In this document: positions 9,542 through 19,220 of the stretch, piece after piece
How positions within the stretch are numbered: the stretch's first letter is position 1
How the letters are laid out: each line of letters starts with the position of its first letter
NCBI GenBank assembly: GCA_028714895.1
Contig: JAQTLM010000015.1
Location: 1-37,020 of the forward strand
Length of the DNA: 37,020 nt
From: Gallionella sp.
GTDB lineage: Bacteria; Pseudomonadota; Gammaproteobacteria; Burkholderiales; Gallionellaceae
Reading direction: 5' to 3'
The notes under the pieces: generated by a model
Told to the model about the DNA's origin: nothing
Databases searched by the model: none
Seen by the model: only the letters and a program-made list of their open reading frames with translations
Program-made: the position numbers and the translations under genes

Positions 9542-9637
9542 GTGAGCCGCCTGTTCAACCTACTCGCCAGCCTGTTTCCCCTCTGGATGCTCTCATGCAG
9601 CGGCCTTGTGCTGCTCTTTCCGCAGCGGCTCGCCTGA
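9542..9637 (+). pseudogene. Possible N-terminal remnant of a bile acid:sodium symporter-like gene
   Basis: A 31-codon frame from GTG 9542 reads SRLFNLLASLFPLW and then a short hydrophobic run before a stop. It resembles the first residues of bile acid:sodium symporter family proteins, which often begin with 'LF.LLt.LFPLW.ll'. Intact members have about 300 residues and no further homology follows, because nadC starts 14 bases later. A chance hydrophobic frame is the alternative. Confidence 0.25.
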
Positions 9638-9650
9638 CAAAGGAAAATTT

Positions 9651-10481
9651 ATGACCCTGATACCCCATATCCGCGCCAATGTCGCCGCCGCGCTAAATGA
9701 AGACCTGCGCGGCGGCGACCTGACCGCACAACTACTCCCCCAGGCGCAAGCCGCAACTGCCCGCATCATCTCGCGCCAGGAAGCAGTGCTGTGCGGCATG
9801 CTGTGGTTTGAAGAATGCTTCCTCAGCCTCGACCCTGACTGCGAAGTTCGCTGGGCAGTGCAGGAAGGCGCGGCCGTCAAACCCAACCAGCAATTATGCG
9901 AAGTGCGCGGCAATGCACGTGCGCTGCTCAGCGCGGAACGTAGCGCGCTGAATTTTCTGCAAACCCTGTCCGGCACCGCCACATTGGTGCGCCGTTATGT
10001 GGAAGCCGTAGCCGGCACCCAAGCGAAAATCATGGACACGCGCAAGACCCTGCCGGGGCTGCGCATCGCGCAGAAACACGCGGTTCGCATCGGCGGCGGG
10101 CACAACCAGCGCATCGGATTGTTTGACGGCGTGCTGATCAAGGAGAACCACATCGCCGCTGCGGGCAGCATCCACGCGGTGCTGGAACAGGCGTTTCGCC
10201 TCACCCCACCGGGGATACCCATCCAGATCGAGGTGGAAACCTTGTCGCAACTGGACGAGGCACTCAATGCCGGCGCGCGGCTGATCCTGCTCGACAACTT
10301 TTCTCTGGTGGACATGCATACCGCCGTGACCCATGCCGCCAAACGCGCCGAACTGGAAGCCTCCGGCGGCATCACGCTGGACAATGTGCGCCTCGTCGCA
10401 GAGACCGGTGTGGACCGGATTTCCATCGGCGCACTGACCAAGGATGTCACGGCGATAGATTTATCGATGCGCCTCGCTTGA
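9651..10481 (+). CDS. nadC: Nicotinate-nucleotide diphosphorylase (carboxylating), quinolinate phosphoribosyltransferase
   Basis: The 276-residue enzyme converts quinolinate and PRPP to nicotinate mononucleotide, CO2 and PPi, the step after NadA in de novo NAD synthesis. Recognisable segments are EDLRGGDLT near the start, then SAERSALNFLQTLSGTAT, and the substrate-binding RKTLPGLRIAQKHAV with GGGHNQRIGLFDG. The C-terminal barrel strands LILLDNFS and ASGGITLDNVR are also present. ATG 9651 follows AAGGAAAA and fits the family's N terminus; an upstream frame to 9606 is unlikely. nadA lies at 24265-25362, so the pathway genes are dispersed in this window. nadB was not found here. Confidence 0.96.
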   Translation: MTLIPHIRANVAAALNEDLRGGDLTAQLLPQAQAATARIISRQEAVLCGMLWFEECFLSLDPDCEVRWAVQEGAAVKPNQQLCEVRGNARALLSAERSALNFLQTLSGTATLVRRYVEAVAGTQAKIMDTRKTLPGLRIAQKHAVRIGGGHNQRIGLFDGVLIKENHIAAAGSIHAVLEQAFRLTPPGIPIQIEVETLSQLDEALNAGARLILLDNFSLVDMHTAVTHAAKRAELEASGGITLDNVRLVAETGVDRISIGALTKDVTAIDLSMRLA

Positions 10482-10531
10482 ATTTTGATTGCCCGCCCTA
10501 ACCTCAGAAGCAATTGTTTCAGGAGCCCGCC

Positions 10532-10969
10532 ATGAGTGAATCGCTGCATATCGTCTGCCCGCACTGCAATGGGGTAAACCGCGTACCCGCCGTCAAGCTG
10601 CATGAGCACCCGGCTTGCGGCAAGTGCAAGCAAGCCCTGTTCGATGCACACCCCGTGGAATTGGAGAGCGGTAATTTTGCTCAACACATCAGCCGCAACG
10701 ATATTCCGGTACTGGTAGATTTCTGGGCTCCGTGGTGCGGTCCGTGCCGCACGATGGCGCCCGCCTTCGCCCAGGCTGCTGAGCGACTGGAACCCGGGAT
10801 GCGGCTGGCCAAGCTGAACACCGAAAAAGCACAGGAACTGGCAACGCGTTACAACATCCGCAGTACCCCCACCCTCGCGTTATTCAGGAACGGGCGGGAA
10901 ATCGCGCGTCAGGCCGGCACGATGGATGCCGACGGCATTGTGAAGTGGGCAAAAAACAGTATTTATTGA
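10532..10969 (+). CDS. trxC: Thioredoxin 2 (TrxC), zinc-ribbon thioredoxin
   Basis: The 145-residue protein starts with a zinc ribbon formed by CPHC (about residues 9-12) and CGKC (about 29-32), the feature that separates TrxC from TrxA. A thioredoxin domain follows, with active site WCGPC inside VDFWAPWCGPCRTMAP and the cis-proline segment RSTPTLALF. It reduces disulfides in cytoplasmic proteins and, in E. coli, belongs to the oxidative stress response; the sequence here does not show its regulation. ATG 10532 follows AGGAG. It lies 50 bases behind nadC on the same strand and converges on pgeF, with 5 bases between stop codons. Confidence 0.95.
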   Translation: MSESLHIVCPHCNGVNRVPAVKLHEHPACGKCKQALFDAHPVELESGNFAQHISRNDIPVLVDFWAPWCGPCRTMAPAFAQAAERLEPGMRLAKLNTEKAQELATRYNIRSTPTLALFRNGREIARQAGTMDADGIVKWAKNSIY

Positions 10970-10974
10970 TACCG

Positions 10975-11712
10975 CTATCGTTCCAGCCAGATAAACGTGC
11001 CCATGCGTCCGGTCACGCCGTCGCGGCGGTAAGAAAAAAACTGCTCGCGCTCACGATAAGTGCAGTGGCCACCGCCGTAAATTTGCGTGACACCTAGTGC
11101 ATTCAAGCGCAACCGCGCCAATGCGTAGATGTCGGCAAACCATTTGCCGGATTGCCCAGGGGTGAATGCCAATGCGGCTTGCGGCTGTATGGCGACAAAA
11201 GCAGCGCGCACTTCTTCCCCAACTTCAAAAGCCTCTTGGCTGATCGCCGGACCCAGCCATGCCATAAGGCTTTGCGGCGCAACACTCATCGTCAGCACGG
11301 TAGCTTCAATCACTCCATCGCACAACCCACGCCATCCGGCGTGCGCCGCACCGACCACACTGCCTTGCGCATCGCATAGCAATACCGGCAGGCAATCGGC
11401 GGTCATCACCGCGCATACCGATTCGCGATGCCGCGCAATGCAGGCATCGGCCTGCGGCTGACAGCTTGCCCGATCCGCGTTGGCAACCAGCGTGCCATGG
11501 ATCTGCTCCAGCCATACCGGCTCGCTGGGTAACAGCTTGTTGAGCAAGATGCGGTTGCGCTCCACCGCCAGCGGATTATCGCCGACGTGGTTACCCAGAT
11601 TGAGGCTGTCATAGGGCGCGGCACTCACGCCGCCTTGCCGGGTAGTCTGGATGGCTTTAACCCGCGCAGGTGCGGGCCAACCCGGAATAATGCAATGTTC
11701 AAGCGGATTCAT
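10975..11712 (-). CDS. pgeF: YfiH/PgeF family protein (purine nucleoside phosphorylase / multicopper polyphenol oxidase family)
   Basis: The 245-residue protein has the zinc-binding residues of the YfiH/LACC1 family: His in LEQIHGT, Cys in VMTADCLPVLLCD and His in GAAHAGWRG. The C-terminal HCTYRE..FFSYRRDG segment is also typical. Members act on purine nucleosides, and in E. coli YfiH (PgeF) is reported to edit peptidoglycan precursors. The ATG at 11712 overlaps the TGA of rluD by 4 bases (ATGA), so the two are translationally coupled. rluD-yfiH-clpB is also the order in E. coli, although here nadC and trxC come between. Longer upstream reading in this frame only covers the rluD end. Confidence 0.92.
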   Translation of the reverse strand: MNPLEHCIIPGWPAPARVKAIQTTRQGGVSAAPYDSLNLGNHVGDNPLAVERNRILLNKLLPSEPVWLEQIHGTLVANADRASCQPQADACIARHRESVCAVMTADCLPVLLCDAQGSVVGAAHAGWRGLCDGVIEATVLTMSVAPQSLMAWLGPAISQEAFEVGEEVRAAFVAIQPQAALAFTPGQSGKWFADIYALARLRLNALGVTQIYGGGHCTYREREQFFSYRRDGVTGRMGTFIWLER

Positions 11713-12725
11713 GGCCGCCCTTTTCCCTCTTCCGCTTGCGGGGGATGGGAAATTATTTCGCGTATCTGTTGCAGCAGCAGTTGCATGTCCTGCGGCAGCG
11801 GCGCATGCCATTCCATCAGTTCGCCGCTAACCGGATGTTCCAGCGCCAGGCGCGTGGCATGCAAGGCTTGGCGCGGGAAGCTATGCAGCAAGCCGCGCAG
11901 ATGCGGCACGCATTTCTGCGCGCCTTTCAGATACACGCTGTCGCCCACCAGCGGATGGCCGATATGCGCCAGATGCACGCGGATCTGATGAGTGCGCCCG
12001 GTTTCCAGGCGGCAACGCAACAGCGTGCAACTCGGAAATTTCTCTTCAACTTGATAATACGTGACAGCGGATTTGCCGTTTTCCAGCGCCGCCATTTTGA
12101 CGCGCTGTGTGGGATGGCGGCCTATCGGCATATCCACTGTTCCGCCATGGCGCACCTCGCCCCATACCAGCGCCAGGTATTCGCGCTTTACGTTGCGTGC
12201 CTGCAATTGCCGCACCAACGCGGTTTGTGCAGTCAGGGTTTTGGCCACTACCAGCAAGCCGCTGGTGTCCTTGTCGAGGCGATGCACAATACCGGCGCGC
12301 GGCACGCCTTCCAGTTGCGGCGCATGGTGCAACAGTGCGTTCAACAGCGTGCCTTCCCAGTTGCCGCTACCAGGGTGCACCACCAGTCCGGCGTATTTAT
12401 TGACCACCAGCAAGGTATCGTCCTCATAAACGATATCGAGCGCGATATCCTCGGCCTGATACGGCTGCTCGGCAGGATGCGATTGTGGTTGCACGACGAT
12501 GGTTTCACCACCCCATACTTTCTGTTTTGCGGCAGCGCCAGCCCCGTCCAGACTGGCCTGCCCCGCCGCGATCCATTCCTGCAAGCGGCTGCGCGAATAC
12601 TCCGGCAGCAGTTTCGCCAACACTTGGTCGAAACGCATACCCGCGCAATCATCGGGCACAACGAAGGCCTGCGAGTTGGAGACGGCTGCGCTATAATTGT
12701 GCAAATTTTTTCCGGATTCAGTCAT
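11709..12725 (-). CDS. rluD: 23S rRNA pseudouridine synthase RluD
   Basis: The 338-residue enzyme has an N-terminal S4 RNA-binding domain (FDQVLAKLLPEYSRSRLQEW) and a catalytic RluA-family domain. The active site motif is GIVHRLDKDTSGLLVVAKT, with the essential Asp. It makes the pseudouridines of helix 69 in 23S rRNA (positions 1911, 1915 and 1917 in E. coli). The chosen ATG at 12725 overlaps the start of divergent bamD by two bases (CATG). Neighbouring bamD, and pgeF downstream, match the known bamD/rluD/pgeF cluster. The last codons (HPPQAEEGKGRP) lie in a palindrome-like sequence and may be a repeat-derived extension. Confidence 0.94.
   Translation of the reverse strand: MTESGKNLHNYSAAVSNSQAFVVPDDCAGMRFDQVLAKLLPEYSRSRLQEWIAAGQASLDGAGAAAKQKVWGGETIVVQPQSHPAEQPYQAEDIALDIVYEDDTLLVVNKYAGLVVHPGSGNWEGTLLNALLHHAPQLEGVPRAGIVHRLDKDTSGLLVVAKTLTAQTALVRQLQARNVKREYLALVWGEVRHGGTVDMPIGRHPTQRVKMAALENGKSAVTYYQVEEKFPSCTLLRCRLETGRTHQIRVHLAHIGHPLVGDSVYLKGAQKCVPHLRGLLHSFPRQALHATRLALEHPVSGELMEWHAPLPQDMQLLLQQIREIISHPPQAEEGKGRP
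11722..11752. repeat. Imperfect palindrome at the 3' end of rluD
   Basis: TTTCCC...CCGC (11722-11735) pairs with GCGG...GGGAAA (11738-11752), with a few mismatches in the middle. The composition resembles the stem inserted in the RlmN-like gene. It encodes the last residues of RluD and ends ten bases before the pgeF start. Confidence 0.4.
12692..12697 (+). promoter_or_regulatory. -10 element of the probable bamD promoter, inside rluD
   Basis: A consensus TATAAT lies 26 bases before the bamD ATG. No good -35 hexamer is seen at 16-18 bases, so recognition may depend on other contacts. Because bamD and rluD start codons overlap, this promoter must lie in the antisense of rluD's first codons. 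Confidence 0.45.
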
Positions 12726-13539
12726 GCGCCATAGTTTAGCCTTATTCCTGCTGCTTACGTTAACCGCTTGCAGCATCTTCGATCCGCTGCCGGATGGTTC
12801 CGCACCAGTCAAGCAGATGCCCGCCGAGGAAATATACAGCCAAGCTAAAGGCGAATTGAATGATGGCAACTATGAATCGGCCGTCAAGCTGTATGAAACG
12901 CTGCAATCGCGTTACCCCTACGGGCGCTATGCGCAGCAGTCGCTGCTGGAAATGGCTTATGCCTATTACCGCCAGGGCGAAGCGGAATCGGCCGTTTCTT
13001 CCGCCGACCGTTTCATCAAGCAATACCCCAACAACCCGCATGTGGATTACGCCTATTATGTAAAGGGCCTGGCCAACTTCCATGGCGAAATCAGCCTTCT
13101 TCAATCGGCAGGAGGGCAGGATCCCACCGAACGCGACCCGAAAGCCGCTCAGAATTCGTTTGCCGCCTTCAAGGACTTGGTAACGCGCTTCCCCAACAGC
13201 AAATACGCGCCCGACTCCAGAGTGCGCATGCAATATCTGGTGAACATGCTGGCCAAATATGAATTGCATGTCGCCAGCTATTACCTGCGCCGTGGCGCAT
13301 ATATCGCTGCAGCCAACCGCGCTCAAGGAGTCTTGACGCAATATCCGAATAGCCCCTCGACGCGCGATGCACTGGGGATACTGGTGCAAGCCTATGACGC
13401 GATGGGTATGACCGATTTGCGCGACGATGCCCGGCGTGTGCTGGCGAAAAACGGTGGCGCATCTGGTTCTCCCGACAGCAATGAAATCCCTGCCGGCGAA
13501 ACCAAATCAGGAAAATCCTGGTGGCAATTCTGGAAATAA
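12724..13539 (+). CDS. bamD: Outer membrane protein assembly factor BamD (lipoprotein)
   Basis: The 271-residue product begins with a lipoprotein signal, MRHSLALFLLLTLTAC, where LTAC is the lipobox and Cys16 would be lipidated. Tetratricopeptide-like repeats follow, with 'YSQAKGELNDGNYESAVKLY', 'YPYGRYAQQSLLEMAYAYY' and 'RFIKQYPNNPHVDYAYYVKG' as family signatures. BamD is the essential lipoprotein of the Bam complex that inserts beta-barrel proteins into the outer membrane from its periplasmic face. The start codon overlaps that of divergent rluD by two bases. Its last 19 bases overlap the next gene. Length is a little above E. coli BamD (245), the extra residues being a polar C-terminal tail. 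Confidence 0.95.
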   Translation: MRHSLALFLLLTLTACSIFDPLPDGSAPVKQMPAEEIYSQAKGELNDGNYESAVKLYETLQSRYPYGRYAQQSLLEMAYAYYRQGEAESAVSSADRFIKQYPNNPHVDYAYYVKGLANFHGEISLLQSAGGQDPTERDPKAAQNSFAAFKDLVTRFPNSKYAPDSRVRMQYLVNMLAKYELHVASYYLRRGAYIAAANRAQGVLTQYPNSPSTRDALGILVQAYDAMGMTDLRDDARRVLAKNGGASGSPDSNEIPAGETKSGKSWWQFWK

Positions 13540-14081
13540 ACTTCTGCCCGTCCTGCGGCGCAACGGTTGAGTTGCGCTGCCCGGACGACGACAACCGCCC
13601 GCGCCACATCTGCGTTGCCTGCGGCACGATCCATTACCAGAATCCCAAGATGGTGATCGGCTCGATCCCGGAATGGGAGGACAAAATCCTGCTGTGCCGC
13701 CGCGCCATCGAGCCGCGCCACGGATTATGGACATTGCCCGGCGGCTTTATGGAAAACGGCGAAACCACGGCTGAGGCGGCGATCCGCGAGACGCTGGAAG
13801 AGGCCAACGCGCGTATCGCAATTGGCGATTTGTATTCGATGTACAGCCTGCCTTACATCAACCAAGTGCACCTGCTGTTCCGCGCCAGGCTGCTCGATAT
13901 GGATTTCGCCCCCGGCCCGGAAAGCCTGGAGGTCGGGCTCTTTACCGAGGCGGAAATCCCGTGGAATGAGATTGCCTTCCGCCCGGTCAAATTCAGCCTG
14001 GAGCATTATTTTGCGGATCGCCGGGAAGGGCAATTCTGCTTCCATATGGGTGAGATAGCCGCGCCCACAAATACCAAGTGA
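13521..14081 (+). CDS. Nudix hydrolase with N-terminal zinc ribbon
   Basis: The 186-residue protein starts at GTG inside the end of bamD. Two pairs of cysteines, CPSC (residues 9-12) and CVAC (about 31-34), make a zinc ribbon like that of NADH pyrophosphatases. The Nudix box follows as GGFMENGETTAEAAI plus RETLEEANA; it keeps G-x5-E-x7-RE-x2-EE, although the glycine after the EE is replaced by alanine. Such enzymes cleave nucleoside diphosphate derivatives such as NADH, ADP-ribose or FAD. It lacks the long N-terminal domain of NudC, so the substrate is open. Overlap with bamD suggests a shared transcript. Confidence 0.88.
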   Translation: MAILEINFCPSCGATVELRCPDDDNRPRHICVACGTIHYQNPKMVIGSIPEWEDKILLCRRAIEPRHGLWTLPGGFMENGETTAEAAIRETLEEANARIAIGDLYSMYSLPYINQVHLLFRARLLDMDFAPGPESLEVGLFTEAEIPWNEIAFRPVKFSLEHYFADRREGQFCFHMGEIAAPTNTK

Positions 14082-14202
14082 GCACACTGCACTTCACAGC
14101 ACAGCCGTTTTTGGTTAGGATGCCGTTTGAAACCCAGCAACCCATCCCGACACGCCGCGTATTGCATCACCGATCAACCCTTATTCAAAGCGAGACCTAA
14201 CC

Positions 14203-14529
14203 ATGAGCGAACACATCCAATACGTTTCCGATGCCACTTTTGACGCCGAAGTATTGCAATCCCCCCTGCCCGTACTGGTGGATTACTGGGCCGAGTGGTG
14301 CGGTCCGTGCCGCATGATTGCGCCTATTCTGGATGAAATCGCCAAGGAATATGCCGGCCGCCTGAGTGTCGCCAAGCTGAACGTGGATGAAAACCAGCAA
14401 ACCCCGCAAAAATTCGGCGTTCGCGGCATCCCGACCCTGATGCTGTTCAAAAACGGCAACATCGAGGCTACCAAAGTCGGCGCCTTATCGAAATCCCAAT
14501 TAGCGGCTTTTATTGACAGCCACATCTAA
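14203..14529 (+). CDS. trxA: Thioredoxin 1 (TrxA)
   Basis: The 108-residue protein is a complete classical thioredoxin. The active site is WCGPC in [16 protein letters not shown] (about residues 25-40), with [20 protein letters not shown] containing the cis-proline loop and TLMLFKNG after it. Length equals E. coli TrxA (109). It reduces disulfides in cytoplasmic proteins, including ribonucleotide reductase. It lies upstream of rho with 167 bases between; the trxA-rho order is also found in E. coli. The 121-base gap before it holds no other gene. Confidence 0.97.
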   Translation: MSEHIQYVSDATFDAEVLQSPLPVLVDYWAEWCGPCRMIAPILDEIAKEYAGRLSVAKLNVDENQQTPQKFGVRGIPTLMLFKNGNIEATKVGALSKSQLAAFIDSHI

Positions 14530-14696
14530 AGCGTTTACTGTCGCACCCGCATCGCCTCCTGTATCGTCCGCCGAGTTTTTCCCTCTTGGCACTCAAAACA
14601 TAAAACGAATACGCTCCAGGCCATGCGGGTGACCGTCTGCCACCCGACCAAACCCCTTATCTTTTCGTTCTTCTCAATCATCATTCTCGCACCGCT
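14530..14696 (+). promoter_or_regulatory. C-rich leader upstream of rho, candidate autoregulatory region
   Basis: The 167 bases between trxA and rho have no gene and are visibly rich in C and poor in G, for example 'CCGACCAAACCCCTTATC' near 14645-14662. C-rich, unstructured RNA is what Rho binds (rut sites), and rho is autoregulated through its leader in E. coli. This is inferred from composition only. Confidence 0.3.
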
Positions 14697-15953
14697 ATGC
14701 ACCTATCCGACCTAAAAACAAAACACGTCACCGAACTTGTTGAAATGGCTGCGGCCAATCAAATCGAAAACGCCAACCGAATGCGCAAGCAAGACCTGAT
14801 TTTCGCCCTGCTGAAAAGCGAGGCGAAAAAAGGCGAGAGCATCTTTGGCGATGGCACGCTGGAAATCCTGCCGGACGGCTTCGGCTTCCTGCGCTCACCG
14901 GATACCTCGTACCTGGCGGGCCCGGACGACATCTACGTCAGCCCGAGCCAGATCCGCCGTTTCAACCTGCACACCGGCGACTCGATCGATGGCGAGATAC
15001 GCACCCCCAAAGACGGCGAGCGCTATGTCGCGCTGGTAAAGGTGGACAAGGTGAACGGCGAGCCACCCGAAAATGCCAAGAACAAGATCCTGTTTGAAAA
15101 CCTGACCCCCTTATTCCCGACCGAGCCGCTGATACTGGAGCGCGATATACGCGCCGAAGAAAACATCACCGGACGCATCATCGACATCGTCGCGCCGATC
15201 GGCAAGGGGCAGCGCGGGCTGCTGGTGGCCTCACCGAAATCCGGCAAGACCGTGATGCTGCAACATATCGCCCATTCCATCTCCTCGAACAATCCCGATG
15301 CCATCCTGATCGTGCTGCTGATCGACGAGCGCCCCGAAGAAGTGACCGAGATGACCCGCACCGTGCGCGGCGAAGTGGTTGCCTCCACCTTCGACGAGCC
15401 GGCCAGCCGCCACGTGCAGGTTGCAGAAATGGTGCTGGAGAAGGCCAAACGCCTAGTCGAGCACAAGAAGGATGTCGTCATCCTGCTCGACTCCATCACC
15501 CGCCTGGCGCGGGCCTACAACACCGTGGTGCCCTCTTCCGGCAAGGTGCTGACCGGCGGCGTGGATGCCAACGCGCTGCATCGCCCCAAGCGTTTCTTCG
15601 GCGCGGCGCGCAACATCGAGGAAGGCGGCTCGCTGACCATCATCGCCACCGCGCTGGTCGATACCGGCTCGCGCATGGACGACGTAATCTACGAGGAATT
15701 CAAGGGCACCGGCAACATGGAAATCCACCTGGATCGCCGCATGGCCGAGAAGCGTATCTATCCGGCGATCAACGTGAACCGTTCCGGCACGCGCAAAGAG
15801 GAATTACTCATCAAGCCGGATATCCTGCAAAGGATCTGGCTGCTGCGCAAGCTGCTCTATCCGATGGACGAACTGGAAGCGATGGAATTCCTGCTCGACA
15901 AGGTCAAGGCGACCAAAAACAATGCGGAGTTTTTCGACTCCATGCGCCGTTAA
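14697..15953 (+). CDS. rho: Transcription termination factor Rho
   Basis: The 418-residue protein matches E. coli Rho (419) along its length. An N-terminal helical domain (residues 1-45) leads into the RNA-binding cold-shock-like fold with [20 protein letters not shown] (about 60-79). The hexameric ATPase core has Walker A SPKSGKT at 179-185, the [13 protein letters not shown] segment and [12 protein letters not shown]. The Q-loop region and C-terminal [14 protein letters not shown] are present. Rho is an RNA-dependent helicase that ends transcription of untranslated RNA. No insertion in the N-terminal domain is seen. The start ATG has no strong purine-rich site immediately before it. Confidence 0.98.
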   Translation: MHLSDLKTKHVTELVEMAAANQIENANRMRKQDLIFALLKSEAKKGESIFGDGTLEILPDGFGFLRSPDTSYLAGPDDIYVSPSQIRRFNLHTGDSIDGEIRTPKDGERYVALVKVDKVNGEPPENAKNKILFENLTPLFPTEPLILERDIRAEENITGRIIDIVAPIGKGQRGLLVASPKSGKTVMLQHIAHSISSNNPDAILIVLLIDERPEEVTEMTRTVRGEVVASTFDEPASRHVQVAEMVLEKAKRLVEHKKDVVILLDSITRLARAYNTVVPSSGKVLTGGVDANALHRPKRFFGAARNIEEGGSLTIIATALVDTGSRMDDVIYEEFKGTGNMEIHLDRRMAEKRIYPAINVNRSGTRKEELLIKPDILQRIWLLRKLLYPMDELEAMEFLLDKVKATKNNAEFFDSMRR

Positions 15954-15961
15954 AAAGGATT

Positions 15962-15989
15962 TTGACGGGGCCGGATATTTAGGTATAAT
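15962..15989 (+). promoter_or_regulatory. Sigma-70 promoter of the rplU-rpmA operon
   Basis: TTGACG (15962-15967), a 16-base spacer and a perfect TATAAT (15984-15989) lie 53-81 bases before rplU, just behind the rho stop codon. This is the best consensus promoter in the window, as expected for ribosomal protein genes. Confidence 0.8.
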
Positions 15990-16042
15990 GCGCGCCTTCG
16001 CGAAGAATCGCCCCAAAATCACAATAGTAATCGAGGTTGTTT

Positions 16043-16354
16043 ATGTACGCAGTCATTAAAACCGGTGGTAAGCAATATCGCGTTACGTCCGGTGAAACTT
16101 TAAAAGTTGAAATCATCCCCGGCGACGTTGGCAGTGCCATTGTGCTGGACAAAGTGCTGATGGTAGCCGATGGCGACAAGTTGTCTGTAGGCAGGCCTTT
16201 GCTGATCGGAGCCTCCGTGAAAGCGACTATCGTTGCGCACGGTCGCGGCGACAAGGTACGCATCTTCAAGATGCGCCGTCGTAAGCACTATCAAAAGAAT
16301 CAAGGTCATCGTCAAAACTACACCGAAATCCGCATCGACGGCATTTCCGCGTAA
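16043..16354 (+). CDS. rplU: 50S ribosomal protein L21 (bL21)
   Basis: The 103-residue protein is a full-length bL21, opening [14 protein letters not shown] and containing the conserved [20 protein letters not shown] segment that contacts 23S rRNA. ATG 16043 is chosen over the TTG two codons upstream because the family starts MYAV. It is co-transcribed with rpmA, 23 bases downstream, from the consensus promoter at 15962. rplU-rpmA-obgE is a widely conserved order. Confidence 0.98.
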   Translation: MYAVIKTGGKQYRVTSGETLKVEIIPGDVGSAIVLDKVLMVADGDKLSVGRPLLIGASVKATIVAHGRGDKVRIFKMRRRKHYQKNQGHRQNYTEIRIDGISA

Positions 16355-16377
16355 TTCTCGTTTAAGGAGCAGATAAC

Positions 16378-16635
16378 ATGGCATCAAAAAAGGGCGGCGG
16401 CAGTACCAGTAACGGACGCGACTCACACTCAAAACGTCTGGGCGTAAAGAGCTACGGCGGCGAACTGATCAGTGCGGGCAGCATCATCGTGCGTCAGCGC
16501 GGCACTGAATTCCATCCCGGCGAGAACGTCGGCATGGGCAAGGATCACACGCTGTTTGCCAAGATCACCGGCAAGGTAGTGTTCGCCATCAAGGGCGCGC
16601 AACAGCGTAGAACAGTTTCCATCGTAGCTGCTTAA
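16378..16635 (+). CDS. rpmA: 50S ribosomal protein L27 (bL27)
   Basis: The 85-residue protein begins [16 protein letters not shown], the flexible N-terminal tail that reaches the peptidyl transferase centre, and continues with [20 protein letters not shown] and the basic end. Length is standard (E. coli 85). It has no cleavable N-terminal extension of the Firmicute type. AAGGAG precedes the start at a normal distance. A clear terminator follows at 16657. Confidence 0.98.
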   Translation: MASKKGGGSTSNGRDSHSKRLGVKSYGGELISAGSIIVRQRGTEFHPGENVGMGKDHTLFAKITGKVVFAIKGAQQRRTVSIVAA

Positions 16636-16656
16636 AAGCTCTATCTGGAACAAACT

Positions 16657-17766
<1,110 letters not shown>

Positions 17767-17798
17767 TTCAATTTACCTTTCAGAACAGCAATAAATCT

Positions 17799-17849
17799 GT
17801 AGGGTGCATTCCATGCACCATTGCTATTGGTGCATGGAATGCACCCTAC
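17799..17849. repeat. Perfect 21-bp inverted repeat between obgE and proB
   Basis: The arms 17799-17819 (beginning GTAGGGTGCATTCC) and 17829-17849 (ending GGAATGCACCCTAC) are exact inverses around a 9-base loop. Similar 'GTAGGGTGC...GCACCCTAC' repeats are dispersed in many betaproteobacteria. No T-run follows, so it is a repeat more than a terminator, though a hairpin this stable could slow polymerase or protect the obgE mRNA end. Confidence 0.75.
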
Positions 17850-17889
17850 GATATTTCACTTTTGATTTAGAAATGGAATAACGCTAAAC

Positions 17890-19008
17890 ATGAAAACCGT
17901 ATTAACCCAATGCAAGCGCATCGTCGTCAAAGTAGGCAGCAGCCTGGTGACGAATCAGGGCGCGGGGCTGGATCTTGACGCGCTGGGCGATTGGGCAAGG
18001 CAGATTGCCGCGCTCAACACCAGCGGCCACGAAGTAGTGCTGGTATCTTCCGGCGCGATTGCCGAAGGCATGCAGCGTTTGGGCTGGAGCACCCGCCCTA
18101 CTTCGATACACAATTTGCAGGCCGCGGCGGCGGTCGGGCAGATGGGGTTGGTGCAGGCCTATGAAAGTTGCTTCCGTAAACATGGCTTGCATGCGGCGCA
18201 AGTGCTGCTCACCCATGCCGATCTGGCCAATCGCGAACGTTATCTGAACGCGCGCACCACGCTGACTACGCTGCTTTCGTTGCGCGTCATCCCGATCATC
18301 AACGAGAACGATACGGTGGTGACTGACGAAATCAAATTCGGCGACAACGATACGCTGGGCGCTTTGGTCACCAATCTGATCGATGCCGACGTGCTCATCA
18401 TTCTCACCGATCAAAACGGCCTCTACACCGCCGACCCGCGCAAAGACCCGGGTGCCACGCTAGTCAACGAAGCGCAGGCCGGCGATATACAACTGGAAAG
18501 TATGGCGGGCGGCGCAGGCAGCCAGATCGGTCGCGGCGGCATGATCACCAAAATACTCGCGGCAAAGCGCGCGGCGCGCAGCGGCGCGCATACCGTCATC
18601 GCCTCGGGCCATGAACGCGATGTGCTGTTGCGCTTGATGCAGGGCGAAGCCATCGGCACGCTGCTCACCGCCCCTACCCTCACCCTGGCCGCGCGCAAAC
18701 AATGGCTGGCCGATCATTTGCAGGTTGCGGGGAAGCTGGTGCTGGATAGCGGCGCAATCAAGGCGTTGCGCTCCGGGGGCAAGAGCCTGCTGCCGATAGG
18801 CGTCAAGAGTGTATTCGGGGAATTCGAGCGCGGCGCCGTCGTGGCCTGTGTCGGCGAAGATGGCAGCGACATCGCGCGCGGCCTGACCAACTACAACGCC
18901 GACGAGGCGCGGCGCATCGCACGCCATGCCAGTCAGGAAATCGAGGTTCTGCTCGGGTACGGCGGCGATGAAGAAATCATCCACCGGGATAACTTGGTGC
19001 TGCTATAA
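17890..19008 (+). CDS. proB: Glutamate 5-kinase
   Basis: The 372-residue enzyme phosphorylates glutamate at the gamma-carboxyl, the first committed step of proline synthesis. The amino acid kinase domain shows [45 protein letters not shown] and [19 protein letters not shown]. The C-terminal PUA domain (about residues 275-370) has [20 protein letters not shown] and ends [20 protein letters not shown]. Length matches E. coli ProB (367). Proline feedback usually acts on the kinase domain. proA is not in the window. Confidence 0.97.
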   Translation: MKTVLTQCKRIVVKVGSSLVTNQGAGLDLDALGDWARQIAALNTSGHEVVLVSSGAIAEGMQRLGWSTRPTSIHNLQAAAAVGQMGLVQAYESCFRKHGLHAAQVLLTHADLANRERYLNARTTLTTLLSLRVIPIINENDTVVTDEIKFGDNDTLGALVTNLIDADVLIILTDQNGLYTADPRKDPGATLVNEAQAGDIQLESMAGGAGSQIGRGGMITKILAAKRAARSGAHTVIASGHERDVLLRLMQGEAIGTLLTAPTLTLAARKQWLADHLQVAGKLVLDSGAIKALRSGGKSLLPIGVKSVFGEFERGAVVACVGEDGSDIARGLTNYNADEARRIARHASQEIEVLLGYGGDEEIIHRDNLVLL

Positions 19009-19023
19009 ACTTGAAAAACGCAA

Positions 19024-19150
19024 TTGAGCCACGAATGAACACGGATTGACACAGATGCATGGGTTGCATCCACTTTTTTCCTATACCGTTTAGGTGAAAT
19101 CGTAATGCGATGTTCTATCCGTGTTTATCCGTGTAAATCTGTGGCTAACT
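19024..19150. repeat. Inverted-end repeat of the 'AGCCACGAAT..ACACGGAT' type, copy 1
   Basis: The left end (GAGCCACGAATGAACACGG from 19026) is the approximate inverse of the right end (ATCCGTGTAAATCTGTGGCT, ending about 19147). A related element sits at 24116-24249. It occupies most of the 212-base gap after proB, which holds no gene. This family of non-coding repeats is common in environmental proteobacteria. Confidence 0.6.
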
Positions 19151-19220
19151 GAGGTTTCCAGAATAAAACGGCAGAACCAAGTGCGGTGTAAACTCTTGAG
19201 CCGGAGGGTAATTGTGCCGA

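Noticed and set aside
9454..9654. 66-codon frame from GTG with a hydrophobic segment, before nadC
   Set aside because: It starts inside the clpB sigma-32 promoter, has no ribosome site and overlaps the nadC start. The hydrophobic stretch may be chance.
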